Part shown: in pieces, positions 35,014 to 43,586 of the stretch | Numbering within the stretch: position 1 is the stretch's first letter | Layout of the letters: the number at the start of each line of letters is the position of its first letter | Source of the DNA: Nocardia aurantia | Lineage (GTDB): Bacteria > Actinomycetota > Actinomycetes > Mycobacteriales > Mycobacteriaceae | Direction: 5' to 3' | Assembly: GCF_009604425.1 (NCBI RefSeq) | Contig: NZ_WEGI01000001.1 | Span: forward strand, 744,001-808,000 | DNA length: 64,000 bases | Notes under the pieces: model-generated | What the model was told of the DNA's origin: nothing | Seen by the model: the letters and a program-made list of their open reading frames with translations, nothing else | Databases searched by the model: none | Made by a program: the position numbers and the translations under genes

Positions 35014-36404
35014 CCAGGACGGCTCCCACGAGTGGCGTGGGTTATACCGATCTCGATTTCGATCCGCCGATCGTGGCGCGGCTGGTGCAGCCGTTGCTGG
35101 CGTTGCGCGCCTCGCTCGGCAACGGCACCGGCGTGCCCGATCAGGCCACCGTCACGGCGTTGTCGCGCGCGAGCTCCGAGGCCGCGGGCACCGAGGCGCC
35201 GCACCGCGACGGTATCCACGCGCTGGAGTCGTCGTGGAGCTCGAACGCCGCCGACGCGGCGGTTCCGGCGCTGCGGACCACCCAGACCCAGATCGGCGAC
35301 ATCTCCGACCGTGGCCCGGCCTATCTGGCCGTGCTGACCGCCGCGCACACCACCAGCGCACGCGCCGCGGGCCAGGTCGACAAGATCATCGCCGACTTCC
35401 GCCGCGACGCGCGCACCATCCTGGACAGCGCGCACTCGGCCCCGGACACCGATGCGGTGATCACCCGCGCCACGCAGGCGCTGCGCGATGCCATCACCAC
35501 GGTGCAGTCGGCGCAGACCGAGATGGACGGGCACACCCGCGCACTCGACGCGATGGGCCCGCTGACGGTGACCAACCCGACCACCAGCACCGTCGGTTAT
35601 CAGTACGGCGGTTCCGGGCCCGGTAATCAGTACGGTGGTTCGAGCCCGAGCTACCAGTCGAGCCCGAGTTATCAGTACGGCGGTCCCGACCCCTCGTACG
35701 GATCCAACGGGTCGAATTCGTATCAGTACGGCCAGAATTCGGTGGTGCCGGCGCAGTACTACAACGGGCCGCCGATGGATCCGGCGCAGGCCGCGCAGTT
35801 GCAGTTGCAGCAGCAGCTGATCTCGGCGGGCGTGCAGGTGGGCACCGCCGCGATCAGCGCCGGGGTCGACATCGGCACCCATCTGATCGACAAGATCGCC
35901 GAGGTCGGTTCGCACGCCATGGATGTGGTCGCGGGCGAGGTCGACAAGGCGCTACCCGAGCTGATCCATCCGGGCAGCACCACCAACGGCGCCGCCACCG
36001 GCAATTCGGGAACCACCAACGGCGGCAACGGCAAGCCGATCATCGACTTCGGTGGTGGTGCGCCGTCGACGTCGGTGACGCCGCCCTCGACGGGGCAGAG
36101 CCCGTTGTCCGGCCCGGCCACCGGCGGCGTCGAAGCGGACGATCCGCCGGCGTCGAGCGGTGGCTCGAATTCGACAGCGGCGCAACCGGAACCGAGGGTG
36201 TCGAGCCCCGGACCGGCGCGGTCGGCCGCGCCCGAATCGGCTCCCGCGCCCGGCCCGACCGGTGGTGTCGCGATGCCGCCGCCCGCGAGCGGTGGCGATC
36301 AGGACCACAAGTCGCGTGACGGTCAGCTCGGTGTGACCACCCCGGCCGAGGCGGTGATGGTCCCGGCCGCCGTCATCGGTGATTTCGGCGACGACGCGAT
36401 CTGA
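35010..36404 (+). CDS. Putative T7SS substrate, WXG-like helical domain plus Gly/Ser/Tyr tail
   Basis: 464 aa. Residues 1-190 are a predicted helical bundle with LESSWSSNAADAAV at the turn position where WXG or PPE-type proteins have their motif. A Tyr/Gly/Ser-rich segment follows (YQYGGSGPGNQYGG at about 190-245), then a helical piece (about 255-320) and a Pro/Ser-rich C-terminus. GTG at 35010 is coupled to the EspC-like gene, and its stop overlaps the next ATG (TGATG). Architecture recalls EspB/PPE-like cargo. No signal peptide or transmembrane helix. Function unknown. Confidence 0.7.
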   Translation: MTRTAPTSGVGYTDLDFDPPIVARLVQPLLALRASLGNGTGVPDQATVTALSRASSEAAGTEAPHRDGIHALESSWSSNAADAAVPALRTTQTQIGDISDRGPAYLAVLTAAHTTSARAAGQVDKIIADFRRDARTILDSAHSAPDTDAVITRATQALRDAITTVQSAQTEMDGHTRALDAMGPLTVTNPTTSTVGYQYGGSGPGNQYGGSSPSYQSSPSYQYGGPDPSYGSNGSNSYQYGQNSVVPAQYYNGPPMDPAQAAQLQLQQQLISAGVQVGTAAISAGVDIGTHLIDKIAEVGSHAMDVVAGEVDKALPELIHPGSTTNGAATGNSGTTNGGNGKPIIDFGGGAPSTSVTPPSTGQSPLSGPATGGVEADDPPASSGGSNSTAAQPEPRVSSPGPARSAAPESAPAPGPTGGVAMPPPASGGDQDHKSRDGQLGVTTPAEAVMVPAAVIGDFGDDAI

Positions 36405-38560
36405 TGACCCGGCCCGATGACGAGCCCGGTGACGGGGACGAGCCCGCCGAGGAGGCGGGCAACCCGTTCGACCTCGGTCTGCCGATGGTGCGGATGCCCG
36501 CCCGCCGTCCACCTCGACGGCGGCGCGGTGGGCGTCGGCTGCCCCGGCGACAGCGCCCCGATATCGTCGAGCCCGAGCGGGTCACTCCCGCGGACATCCT
36601 CCGTACCCACGATGCGGAGCATCGCCCCGGTTCGGTCTCGATCCGGCCGCACGAGGGCGGCTGGGATCCGACGGATGCCGATGTGCCGTACGAGGTTTCG
36701 CCGGCACCCGGCGGCAGTGCGACGCCCGAGCCCGTCGCCGGATCGGAAACGGATGCCCCCGAACCGGCGTTCGTGCCAGATAGGTGGCCGGGGGATGCCC
36801 GGCACGGTGAATCGTTCGACCGTTCGACCGAGGCACCGCACGAGCACGCGGGACAGTATTCGGTAGCCGGACGTCCGGCCGCCTTGTCCACGAACGGGTC
36901 CGAATCGTGGCACGAGGATCCGGCGGCCGACGCGGTGAGTCGGAGCGTGGGTGACGGTTCCGGCCAAGATGATCCGGTCGCGGGGCGCTCGGCCGGGCCG
37001 GCTGCCGACGGGCACAGTTCGTGGCACGGGGATCCGGTGGGCCGGAGCGTGGCGGACAGGTTCGGCGCTGTGGACTCGGAAACCGGTTCGGTGCGAGCGG
37101 ATTCGGCCGCCGAGGGTTCGGTCGTCGGTCCGGACGAGTCTCTCGACGGGCGGTACGGGGATTCGACAAGCGATCCGGTGAGCCGGGACATGACCGACGC
37201 GCAGGCTGATCGTTACTCGGATGATACGGCCGCGCCGCAGTATCCGGCGGATGACGACTCTTCCCCGGAGTCGGTGAACGGGTTTTCCGGTCACCGGTAC
37301 GGCGAGGCTGTCGGTGTGGGTCCGGACGACGGGACCGAGTATCCGGAACATGCTTCAGCGCAGGGGTATTCGATCGAAGATTCGGACAGCGGGCGCGGCG
37401 ATGCGGCCGGCTGGGCGGGGCACGAGTTTCCGGATTCCGGGTACGAGGGATATTCCGACGTGACGTCCGATGCGTCGCCGAACGGTGATCGGCCGCACGG
37501 GTGGGCCGCCGAGTATCCGGCCGAAGACGACTATGGCTCGCCGGCAACGGAAGACGCGGCAGAGGCGTGGCCGGGGCCCGAATTCGTGGACGGCGGTCCG
37601 CAACACAATTATCCGCTGACCGAGCCCGGGCAGGGCTATACGGCGGACTCGCAGCACGGTTATCCCGAGAACGACTCCCGGCGTGGTTATCTCCCGGAGC
37701 AGGTGCACGGGTACTCCCGAGCGGAGTCCGGCGAATGGGCGGAGTCCGCGGACGACGAGGACGACGAGCGGTCCGGGGAATGGGAGCAGTGGCTGGATGT
37801 GAGTGTGCCGCGGGCGGAACCGCGTCAGCTCGCGGCGCATGTGCCGGTCCGCGGGTACGAGAGCGACGAGTACGAGGATGAGGACCATGTCGTGGCGCCC
37901 TCGCTCGTCGATCGGTCCGGGGGGAATGCCGGTGTGCGACTGCGGCATCCGCGTCGCGCCGACCGTAACAGCGAACGCAGCAGCGGTGACAAGCCGATGG
38001 CGATGCTGATCATGCTCGGACTCGCGATCGTCGTGGTGGCGGTGCTGCTCACCGTCATCCACACCGCCCGGAACCGCACGCCGAGCACGGTCACCGCGCC
38101 CTCGGCGCGAGTGCCGGTCGTCGCGGGCACCGGCGCCGCCGGCACGTCCACCGCCGCCGCGCCGGCGGGGGCGATCGCGGCCGAGGGATGCGAGCAGCGG
38201 CACAGCGCCGACGTGACCTCCGGCACCGACCCGGGCGGCACCGGCAGCGGGCCGGATGCCATCTTCGCGTTCGAACGCGCCTACTACGTGCAGCGATCCG
38301 GTTTCGCGGCGCGAGCGGTCGTCGCCGACGACGCCGGCGTGCCACCGGCCGACCAGATCCAGCGCGGTATCGATCAGATGCCGAGCGGCACCCGCTACTG
38401 CGTGCAGATCACCCGGGCCGGCGATGCCGCCGACACAGGTCAGTGGGAGGTGCGGCTCACCCAGCAGAAGCCGGGCGAGCAACCGCGTACCTTCACCCAG
38501 ATCATCACCACCCGGACCGCCGGTGCGCGCACCCTGATCACCACGATCGCCGGGGCTTGA
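36404..38560 (+). CDS. Single-pass membrane protein with acidic disordered cytoplasmic part
   Basis: 718 aa. After an Arg-rich patch (PPRRRRGGRR) comes about 440 residues of Asp/Glu/Ser/Tyr-rich low-complexity sequence, then one helix (about 527-549, MAMLIMLGLAIVVVAVLLTV) and an extracytoplasmic domain of about 170 residues with a Cys pair (EGCEQ and RYCVQI). The outer domain resembles a family seen beside T7SS genes in Nocardia, which I cannot name with certainty. The start overlaps the previous stop, making a three-gene coupled operon with the putative substrates. It may be a docking or regulatory partner; this is inference. Confidence 0.75.
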   Translation: MTRPDDEPGDGDEPAEEAGNPFDLGLPMVRMPARRPPRRRRGGRRLPRRQRPDIVEPERVTPADILRTHDAEHRPGSVSIRPHEGGWDPTDADVPYEVSPAPGGSATPEPVAGSETDAPEPAFVPDRWPGDARHGESFDRSTEAPHEHAGQYSVAGRPAALSTNGSESWHEDPAADAVSRSVGDGSGQDDPVAGRSAGPAADGHSSWHGDPVGRSVADRFGAVDSETGSVRADSAAEGSVVGPDESLDGRYGDSTSDPVSRDMTDAQADRYSDDTAAPQYPADDDSSPESVNGFSGHRYGEAVGVGPDDGTEYPEHASAQGYSIEDSDSGRGDAAGWAGHEFPDSGYEGYSDVTSDASPNGDRPHGWAAEYPAEDDYGSPATEDAAEAWPGPEFVDGGPQHNYPLTEPGQGYTADSQHGYPENDSRRGYLPEQVHGYSRAESGEWAESADDEDDERSGEWEQWLDVSVPRAEPRQLAAHVPVRGYESDEYEDEDHVVAPSLVDRSGGNAGVRLRHPRRADRNSERSSGDKPMAMLIMLGLAIVVVAVLLTVIHTARNRTPSTVTAPSARVPVVAGTGAAGTSTAAAPAGAIAAEGCEQRHSADVTSGTDPGGTGSGPDAIFAFERAYYVQRSGFAARAVVADDAGVPPADQIQRGIDQMPSGTRYCVQITRAGDAADTGQWEVRLTQQKPGEQPRTFTQIITTRTAGARTLITTIAGA

Positions 38561-38564
38561 CCGG

Positions 38565-40220
38565 TCAGTGCGATTCGGTGAGCCGCCCTCGCTCGAGATG
38601 CCAGCGGCGGGTGGCCCGGACATTGTCGAGCATGCGGCGGTCGTGCGTAACCAAGAGCAGTGTGCCGTCGAAGGATTCGACGGCCTGCTCCAGTTGCTCG
38701 ATCGCGGGCAGATCGAGGTGGTTGGTGGGCTCGTCCAGCACCAGCAGATTCACGCCCTTCGCCTGCAACAGCGCCAGTGCGGCGCGGGTACGTTCGCCGG
38801 GGGAGAGGGTGTCGTCGGGCCGTTGCACGTGCTGGCCGCGCAGACCGAATTTGGCGAGCAGGGTGCGCACATCGGCCTCGTTCCAGTCGGGGATCTGCGC
38901 GCCGAAGGTGTCCACCAGGGTGGCGTTGCCGCGGAACAGGTTGCGAGCCTGATCCACCTCGCCGATCGCGACACCCGAACCGAGCGTGGCGGTTCCGGTG
39001 TCGGGGCGGAGTTTTCCCAGCAGCAGCGCCAGCAGGGTGGATTTCCCCGAGCCGTTCGCGCCGGTCAGCACGATCCGGTCGCCCCAATCGACCTGTGCCG
39101 AAACGGGTCCCAGGGTGAATTCGCCGCGGGTGACCGTCGCCGCGGACACCGTCGCCACCACCGAGCCGCTGCGTGGCGCGGCCGCGATCGCCATCCGCAG
39201 CTCCCATTCCTTGCGTGGTTCCTCCACGGCGTCGAGCCGCTCGATGCGGCGCTGGGTCTGGCGGACCTTCGACGCCTGCTTCTCCGTCGACTCCTGCCGC
39301 ATCTTGCGACCGGCCTTGTCGGAGTCCACCTTTCGCGGATCCTTGGTCTTGCGGCGGGCGTTGCGCACACCGTGTTCGAGCCAGTTGCGCTGCATCGTCT
39401 GCCGGGCCTCCAGACCGGCCCGGGTGTCCGCGTAATCCTCGTACGCCTCACGCGCGTGCCGCCGGGAGATCTCCCGTTCGGCCAGGTACGACTCGTAACC
39501 ACCGTCGTAGACGCCGACCTGCTGCTGTGCGAGATCCAGTTCCACGATGCGATTCACGGTGCGCGCCAAGAATTCCCGATCGTGGCTGATCACCATGAGG
39601 GGCACCCGCACCGCGATGACGAACTGCTCCAGGCGGGCCAGCCCGTCCAGATCGAGATCGTTGGTCGGCTCGTCCAGCAGCAGAATGTCGAAGCGGGACA
39701 ACAACACCGACGCCAGCCCGGCGCGGGCGGCCTGACCACCGGACAGTGCCGTCATCGCCGTGTCCAGGCCGTCGGGCAACCGGTCGGTCAGGCCCAGATC
39801 GGCGGCCACCTCCTCGGCGCGCTGTTCCAGGTCGGCGCCGCCGAGGGCGAGCCAGCGTTCCAGCGCGGGGGAGTACTCGTCGTCGCCGCCCTCGCCGAGC
39901 CGCTCGGCCGCGGCATCCATCACCTGCTGCGCGGTCGCGACCCCGGTACGGCGGGCCAGGAATTGCAGCACCGTCTCCCCGGCGATCCGCTCCGGCTCCT
40001 GCGCGAGATAGCCGACTGTGGCATCCGGCGGGCTGAGGGTGATCTGCCCGGTCCGCGGATCGTGCTCGGCCAGCATGCGCAGCAGCGTCGACTTGCCCGC
40101 GCCGTTCACGCCGACCAGCCCGATCACGTCGCCGGGAGCCAGCACCAGATCGAGGTCGCTGAACAGGGTTCGCTCACCGTGCCCGGCGGCCAGACCGTGT
40201 GCGTGCAGTGTCGTGCTCAC
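38565..40220 (-). CDS. ABC-F family ATPase
   Basis: Soluble ABC-F protein, 551 aa, with two ATPase domains and no membrane part; such proteins act on ribosomes in translation or antibiotic protection. Domain 1: GVNGAGKST, LSGGQAARAGL, LLLDEPTNDLD. Domain 2: GANGSGKST, LSPGERTRAAL, LVLDEPTNHLD. The interdomain linker (about 240-330) is long, basic and helical, as expected for the P-site-reaching motif. GTG at 40220 (MSTTLHAHGLAAGHG) was chosen because homology starts there; the frame continues open upstream without similarity. Convergent with the operon at 34.7-38.6 kb by 4 bp. Confidence 0.93.
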   Translation of the reverse strand: MSTTLHAHGLAAGHGERTLFSDLDLVLAPGDVIGLVGVNGAGKSTLLRMLAEHDPRTGQITLSPPDATVGYLAQEPERIAGETVLQFLARRTGVATAQQVMDAAAERLGEGGDDEYSPALERWLALGGADLEQRAEEVAADLGLTDRLPDGLDTAMTALSGGQAARAGLASVLLSRFDILLLDEPTNDLDLDGLARLEQFVIAVRVPLMVISHDREFLARTVNRIVELDLAQQQVGVYDGGYESYLAEREISRRHAREAYEDYADTRAGLEARQTMQRNWLEHGVRNARRKTKDPRKVDSDKAGRKMRQESTEKQASKVRQTQRRIERLDAVEEPRKEWELRMAIAAAPRSGSVVATVSAATVTRGEFTLGPVSAQVDWGDRIVLTGANGSGKSTLLALLLGKLRPDTGTATLGSGVAIGEVDQARNLFRGNATLVDTFGAQIPDWNEADVRTLLAKFGLRGQHVQRPDDTLSPGERTRAALALLQAKGVNLLVLDEPTNHLDLPAIEQLEQAVESFDGTLLLVTHDRRMLDNVRATRRWHLERGRLTESH

Positions 40221-40320
40221 CAGAAGAGTCTGGCGGGTGACCACCGCTCGGCTGCGGGCGGGCCACGGGGATGTCACGATAGGGACCGACATCTCGCCGT
40301 ACCCACCGTGAGAGGGACCC

Positions 40321-40647
40321 ATGATCACCTCGGAGGATCTGCCAGGTCTGGACCTGTCGAGCGTCGACGCCCACTCCGACCTCGGCGGTCTCGGCGCGAT
40401 GGAACTGCACCACCCGGACCGGGATCTCGGCGGCCCGGCCGACACGGAAACCGTGCACGGCGACCATTCCCTCGACATCTGGACCGACCTCGACCACGAC
40501 GGCCAGGCCGACCACGTCACCATCGTCGACACCGACGGTGACTATTCGGCCTGGGAGTTCCACCACCACGCGGACGGCACCACGGAATGGGTGCGCACCG
40601 ATCGCGGCCACCTCGGCGACCCCGGACCGGCGAACCGGAGCCGGTGA
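40321..40647 (+). CDS. Small acidic protein with Asp-rich repeats (DUF6802-like?)
   Basis: 108 aa, very rich in Asp and His. Segments such as DLDHDGQADHVT and DTDGDYSAWEFHH look like calcium- or metal-binding loops of FG-GAP type. No signal peptide. It starts at an ATG 100 bp from the divergent ABC-F gene. I recall similar actinobacterial proteins filed under DUF6802, but cannot verify this. Function unknown. Confidence 0.65.
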   Translation: MITSEDLPGLDLSSVDAHSDLGGLGAMELHHPDRDLGGPADTETVHGDHSLDIWTDLDHDGQADHVTIVDTDGDYSAWEFHHHADGTTEWVRTDRGHLGDPGPANRSR

Positions 40648-41107
40648 ACATCGCCGTGAGCCAGAGGCGGAGCGGGATCTGACCAGCGCTCGGCGCACGC
40701 GCTTCCCGGCCCGACCGGTGTTCGTTCGTGGGAGAGAGCGATGATCCGGGATCGGGCACTGCTCGCGCGGGACGGCTCCGGATCGGTCCCGCGCCACGGC
40801 CGAAGCTGTGTCGTATTTCCGGCACCCGCCGGCAGCACCGTGATCCGGGCCGGTCGGAATGTGAGTGCGCGAGTCACACGGCCGGTACCTCGCCTCCCGG
40901 GTGGGTCCGGGCCGCTCGGCCCGGCTCTGCTCGGATCACGAGTATTCATCCCACGTGGCACGGCCGACGGCGGCACGATGGGCGTCGACCGGTCCGGAGC
41001 CGGGTGGAACCGAGAGCCTGTCGAGTGCGTCGAAACGAGTACGTGGACGGACGCAGGGCTCGGGTGTGATGGCCGTCGAACTGCACCGAACCGAGACGGA
41101 GGTGGCG
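40648..41107. other. 460-bp region without a convincing gene
   Basis: Lies between the small acidic protein and the second T7SS module. An open frame at 40741-41124 with a weak GGGAGAG site encodes 127 residues of no recognisable pattern and overlaps the next gene out of frame. I consider it spurious. The promoter of the module at 41.1-43.6 kb should lie here, but I see no clear -35/-10 pair. Confidence 0.6.
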
Positions 41108-41428
41108 ATGAACGGCGGGGATGAACTTCGCGTCGACCCGACGGGATTGCGGCAGATGGCCGATCGGGTGCGACTGTCCGGCGAGGCACTCGGTCGGTGC
41201 GCGGATCCGCTGGGCGACAGTGGATTCGGTACCGGGGTCGCGGCCGGCCGCGACTATGCGGAGCAGGGGGTAGCCCTGCACGCAGGCGTGGAGCGGGTCG
41301 CCGAGCGACTGCGGCAGTGGGGTGCGGCATCCGTTGCGATGGCGACCGCGATGCACGACGCCGCTGTCGCGTATGCGGCCACCGAGCAGAGCAATGCGCA
41401 GGGCGTCGCCGGCGCCGGCGACCACTGA
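41108..41428 (+). CDS. EspC/WXG100-like small protein, Rv3440c position
   Basis: 106 aa, helical, no signal peptide: ELRVDPTGLRQMADRVRLSG, a Gly-rich turn (GFGTGVAAGRDYAEQG) and a C-terminal helix with QWGAASVAMATAMHDAA. Size and pattern fit T7SS cargo of the EspC type. ATG at 41108 has GGAGG 5 nt upstream. It precedes the large WXG protein by 25 bp. M. tuberculosis has a 103-aa protein (Rv3440c) at the same place between glmM and glmS, from memory. It looks like the counterpart of the gene at 34690. Confidence 0.75.
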   Translation: MNGGDELRVDPTGLRQMADRVRLSGEALGRCADPLGDSGFGTGVAAGRDYAEQGVALHAGVERVAERLRQWGAASVAMATAMHDAAVAYAATEQSNAQGVAGAGDH

Positions 41429-41453
41429 CGAGCATCGGACTTGGGAGGGCGCG

Positions 41454-42899
41454 ATGCCGAATCCTCATCGGGACCCGGGAACCCAGGGCAGTGTCGATGA
41501 CATCCTGGACTACGGGTCGTACGGGCTGCGATATTTCCTCGGCTTCTACCCGGAGTATTGCCGAGCCTTCGGGCCGATATTTGAAATCGGTTCCAGCACA
41601 GACGGTTTTGTGCGCGGATACGACCGGGAACGTGGTATGGACCTGGCGAAGCTCACCGGTCTCCAGCAGAACCTGACCACAGTGCTGTCCGGTGCGAGTG
41701 AGCAGTGGGATGCGCAGCGGCAGCTGTCGGCCGGATTGCCCAGCGTGTGGAGCGGTGGCCGAGCGGCGGAGTTGGTGTCCACCGATTGGTCGGATCGGCT
41801 CCGTGCCGCCGAGGCGGATCTACGGCACGCGCAACAGGCAGCGTCGGCGATCGGGGCCGCCGTGACGGCGCTGCGCTCGGCGGTCTACGGCAAGGCGAGC
41901 GCCGCCCTCGAACTGCTCGAACACGGCGAGCCGACTGTCGGTGGGAAGACCCCCGAAGATGTGCACCGGCTGGTCGACGAGTACCTGGCTCGGCAGTCGA
42001 ATTCCGTTGGGCACGAGGCGGATTGGCTGGAAGCGACATTCCGGCCGGATGTCGAGAACAAGACGCGGATCTTCACCGAACTCTGTCGGCGGACCGGCAG
42101 CGTCATCGGACAGCACTTCGAGCTGGTGGCACAGGCCCTGAACGATCTGCCCGAGTCCCGCGCGCCTTTCGGCACCACCGCCGACCATCCCGATGCCGCT
42201 CGTTCACCTCGCGCGGACCGCCGGGCGGACCTTCGGCCCGACGCCTTCCAGGCCCCGGACATCGCGAGCGGGCTGGCCGCTCTGGGGCAGGTGGCGAACG
42301 CCGCCGAACCGCTGCTGTCCGACCTCGGTGCGACGATCGGACAGCAGGTCGCGGAACTGCCCGGCCTGGTCCGGCAGGGAGTCGACCAGGCCACCGCCGC
42401 GTTGAACCAGTTCCTGGGACCGCATCCGATGCCCGACGGCAGTGTCACGGCCACAACGGAATTCGACCTCGCGGGGCGTCACCTCGAAGTGGGCGTCGCC
42501 GGCGGCGCACTGCGCGTGGATCTCACCGACGGTGACGATCACAAGACCTACACCGTCACGCTGGACGACCACGGCAATCCGGTGATCACCACCGAAGACG
42601 ACACTGTCGGCGCGCCGGCTCCGCCACCCGAAATTCCCTCCGAGACGGATCAGCCCACCTCCGGCGACCCGAAACCGCAGGCGGACAACAATGCTCCGGA
42701 AGAGGACAGCACCGGGCAACCTGGTCCGCAGCCGCAGCCGCAGCCGCAGCCGCAGCCGCAGCCGCAGCCGCAGCCGCAGCCGCAGCCGCAGCCGCAGCCG
42801 CAGCCGCAGCCGGTTTTGCCTCCCGCCGAGAGCAATCCGCCGACGAGCGTGAGCCCTTTCGACAGTGGCGCCGATCTGTCGGAAGCCGGGCCCCTCTGA
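41454..42899 (+). CDS. Putative T7SS substrate with WXG motif and (Pro-Gln)14 tract, Rv3439c position
   Basis: 481 aa. Residues 1-230 are helical with the turn motif LPSVWSGGRAAEL near 97-109, a true WXG. A further helical and beta region contains TATTEFDLAGRHLEVGVAGG. The C-terminus is Pro-rich and includes 14 perfect Pro-Gln dipeptides (425-452). ATG at 41454 follows GGGAGG. It occupies the place of the 467-aa Ala/Pro-rich Rv3439c in M. tuberculosis (from memory) and parallels the 464-aa protein at 35.0-36.4 kb. Secretion and function are unproven. Confidence 0.75.
   Translation: MPNPHRDPGTQGSVDDILDYGSYGLRYFLGFYPEYCRAFGPIFEIGSSTDGFVRGYDRERGMDLAKLTGLQQNLTTVLSGASEQWDAQRQLSAGLPSVWSGGRAAELVSTDWSDRLRAAEADLRHAQQAASAIGAAVTALRSAVYGKASAALELLEHGEPTVGGKTPEDVHRLVDEYLARQSNSVGHEADWLEATFRPDVENKTRIFTELCRRTGSVIGQHFELVAQALNDLPESRAPFGTTADHPDAARSPRADRRADLRPDAFQAPDIASGLAALGQVANAAEPLLSDLGATIGQQVAELPGLVRQGVDQATAALNQFLGPHPMPDGSVTATTEFDLAGRHLEVGVAGGALRVDLTDGDDHKTYTVTLDDHGNPVITTEDDTVGAPAPPPEIPSETDQPTSGDPKPQADNNAPEEDSTGQPGPQPQPQPQPQPQPQPQPQPQPQPQPQPQPVLPPAESNPPTSVSPFDSGADLSEAGPL
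42726..42809 (+). repeat. Hexanucleotide repeat (CCGCAG)14
   Basis: Fourteen uninterrupted CCGCAG copies, in frame, coding for (Pro-Gln)14. Each gain or loss of a unit changes the protein by two residues without a frameshift. Confidence 0.98.
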
Positions 42900-42926
42900 G
42901 CACTCGACCGCGAGAGAATCGTTCCC

Positions 42927-43586
42927 ATGGACTATGCGGCCGAGATAGAACGCCACGCGGCCGAACACGCTCACCGGATGAGCCTGCTGCGCGACGAGTT
43001 GGACGAGATCAAGCATCGGACCGTGGCGAACGACCGAGCCGCCGCCCAGCGGGCCGAAACTGCCCGTCGGGGTGCTTTGGACGCTTCGGCCGCAGCGTCA
43101 CACCCGGCCGACCCGAATTCACCGGCGCAGTCGGACTCTCGTGTCGCCCCGCGTCCTCGTCCCGGACCCGACCGCGAATCCAGGACGCCACAGCCGGAAC
43201 CGGATTCGTTGCCGCTGACCGTGCCTGCTGCCGAGGCACCCGTCGACCAGGAAGCATATCGGTCCGCCGCAGTCGAACAGCTCGCGCAGGGAAGCCGGTC
43301 TGCCCTCGAACTGTCCACGAACGAGAATCGGCCTGTCGGGGAACCGTCCTCGGTTTCCGAGCGGCACAGCGCCCGCGACCCACACGCGAATCCGCTTGTC
43401 GCAGCGGATCGGTCGCGCCCGGCGCCGCACCCGTCGACAGCGGCGGCGGACGCGGAAATCGAACAGGCCAGGCGCCGGGCCGAACTCCGCGCCGCAGTCG
43501 CCCGATCGGCGGCCACGCGCCGGGCCAACGAAGTGGTGGAGCCGTCCGATCCGGAGGAGCCGTACTACCGCCCCCGCTGGACCTGA
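42927..43586 (+). CDS. Hypothetical protein, coiled ends and disordered centre
   Basis: 219 aa. Heptad-like helices at residues 1-50 (EIERHAAEHAHRMSLLRDEL) and 175-205 (EIEQARRRAELRAAVARSAA) flank a Pro/Ser/Asp-rich centre. It ends PYYRPRWT. ATG at 42927, 27 bp after the WXG protein and in the same direction, so probably the third gene of that module, as the long disordered protein is in the first module. No recognised domain. The TGA stop directly abuts the stop of the convergent hydrolase gene. Confidence 0.7.
   Translation: MDYAAEIERHAAEHAHRMSLLRDELDEIKHRTVANDRAAAQRAETARRGALDASAAASHPADPNSPAQSDSRVAPRPRPGPDRESRTPQPEPDSLPLTVPAAEAPVDQEAYRSAAVEQLAQGSRSALELSTNENRPVGEPSSVSERHSARDPHANPLVAADRSRPAPHPSTAAADAEIEQARRRAELRAAVARSAATRRANEVVEPSDPEEPYYRPRWT

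Noticed and set aside
40741-41124. 127-codon open frame with weak GGGAGAG site
   Set aside because: No protein-like composition or domain, and it overlaps the better supported gene at 41108.
42586-42928. Antisense frames with (Ala)n or (Cys-Gly)n runs
   Set aside because: Produced by reading (CCGCAG)14 in other frames.
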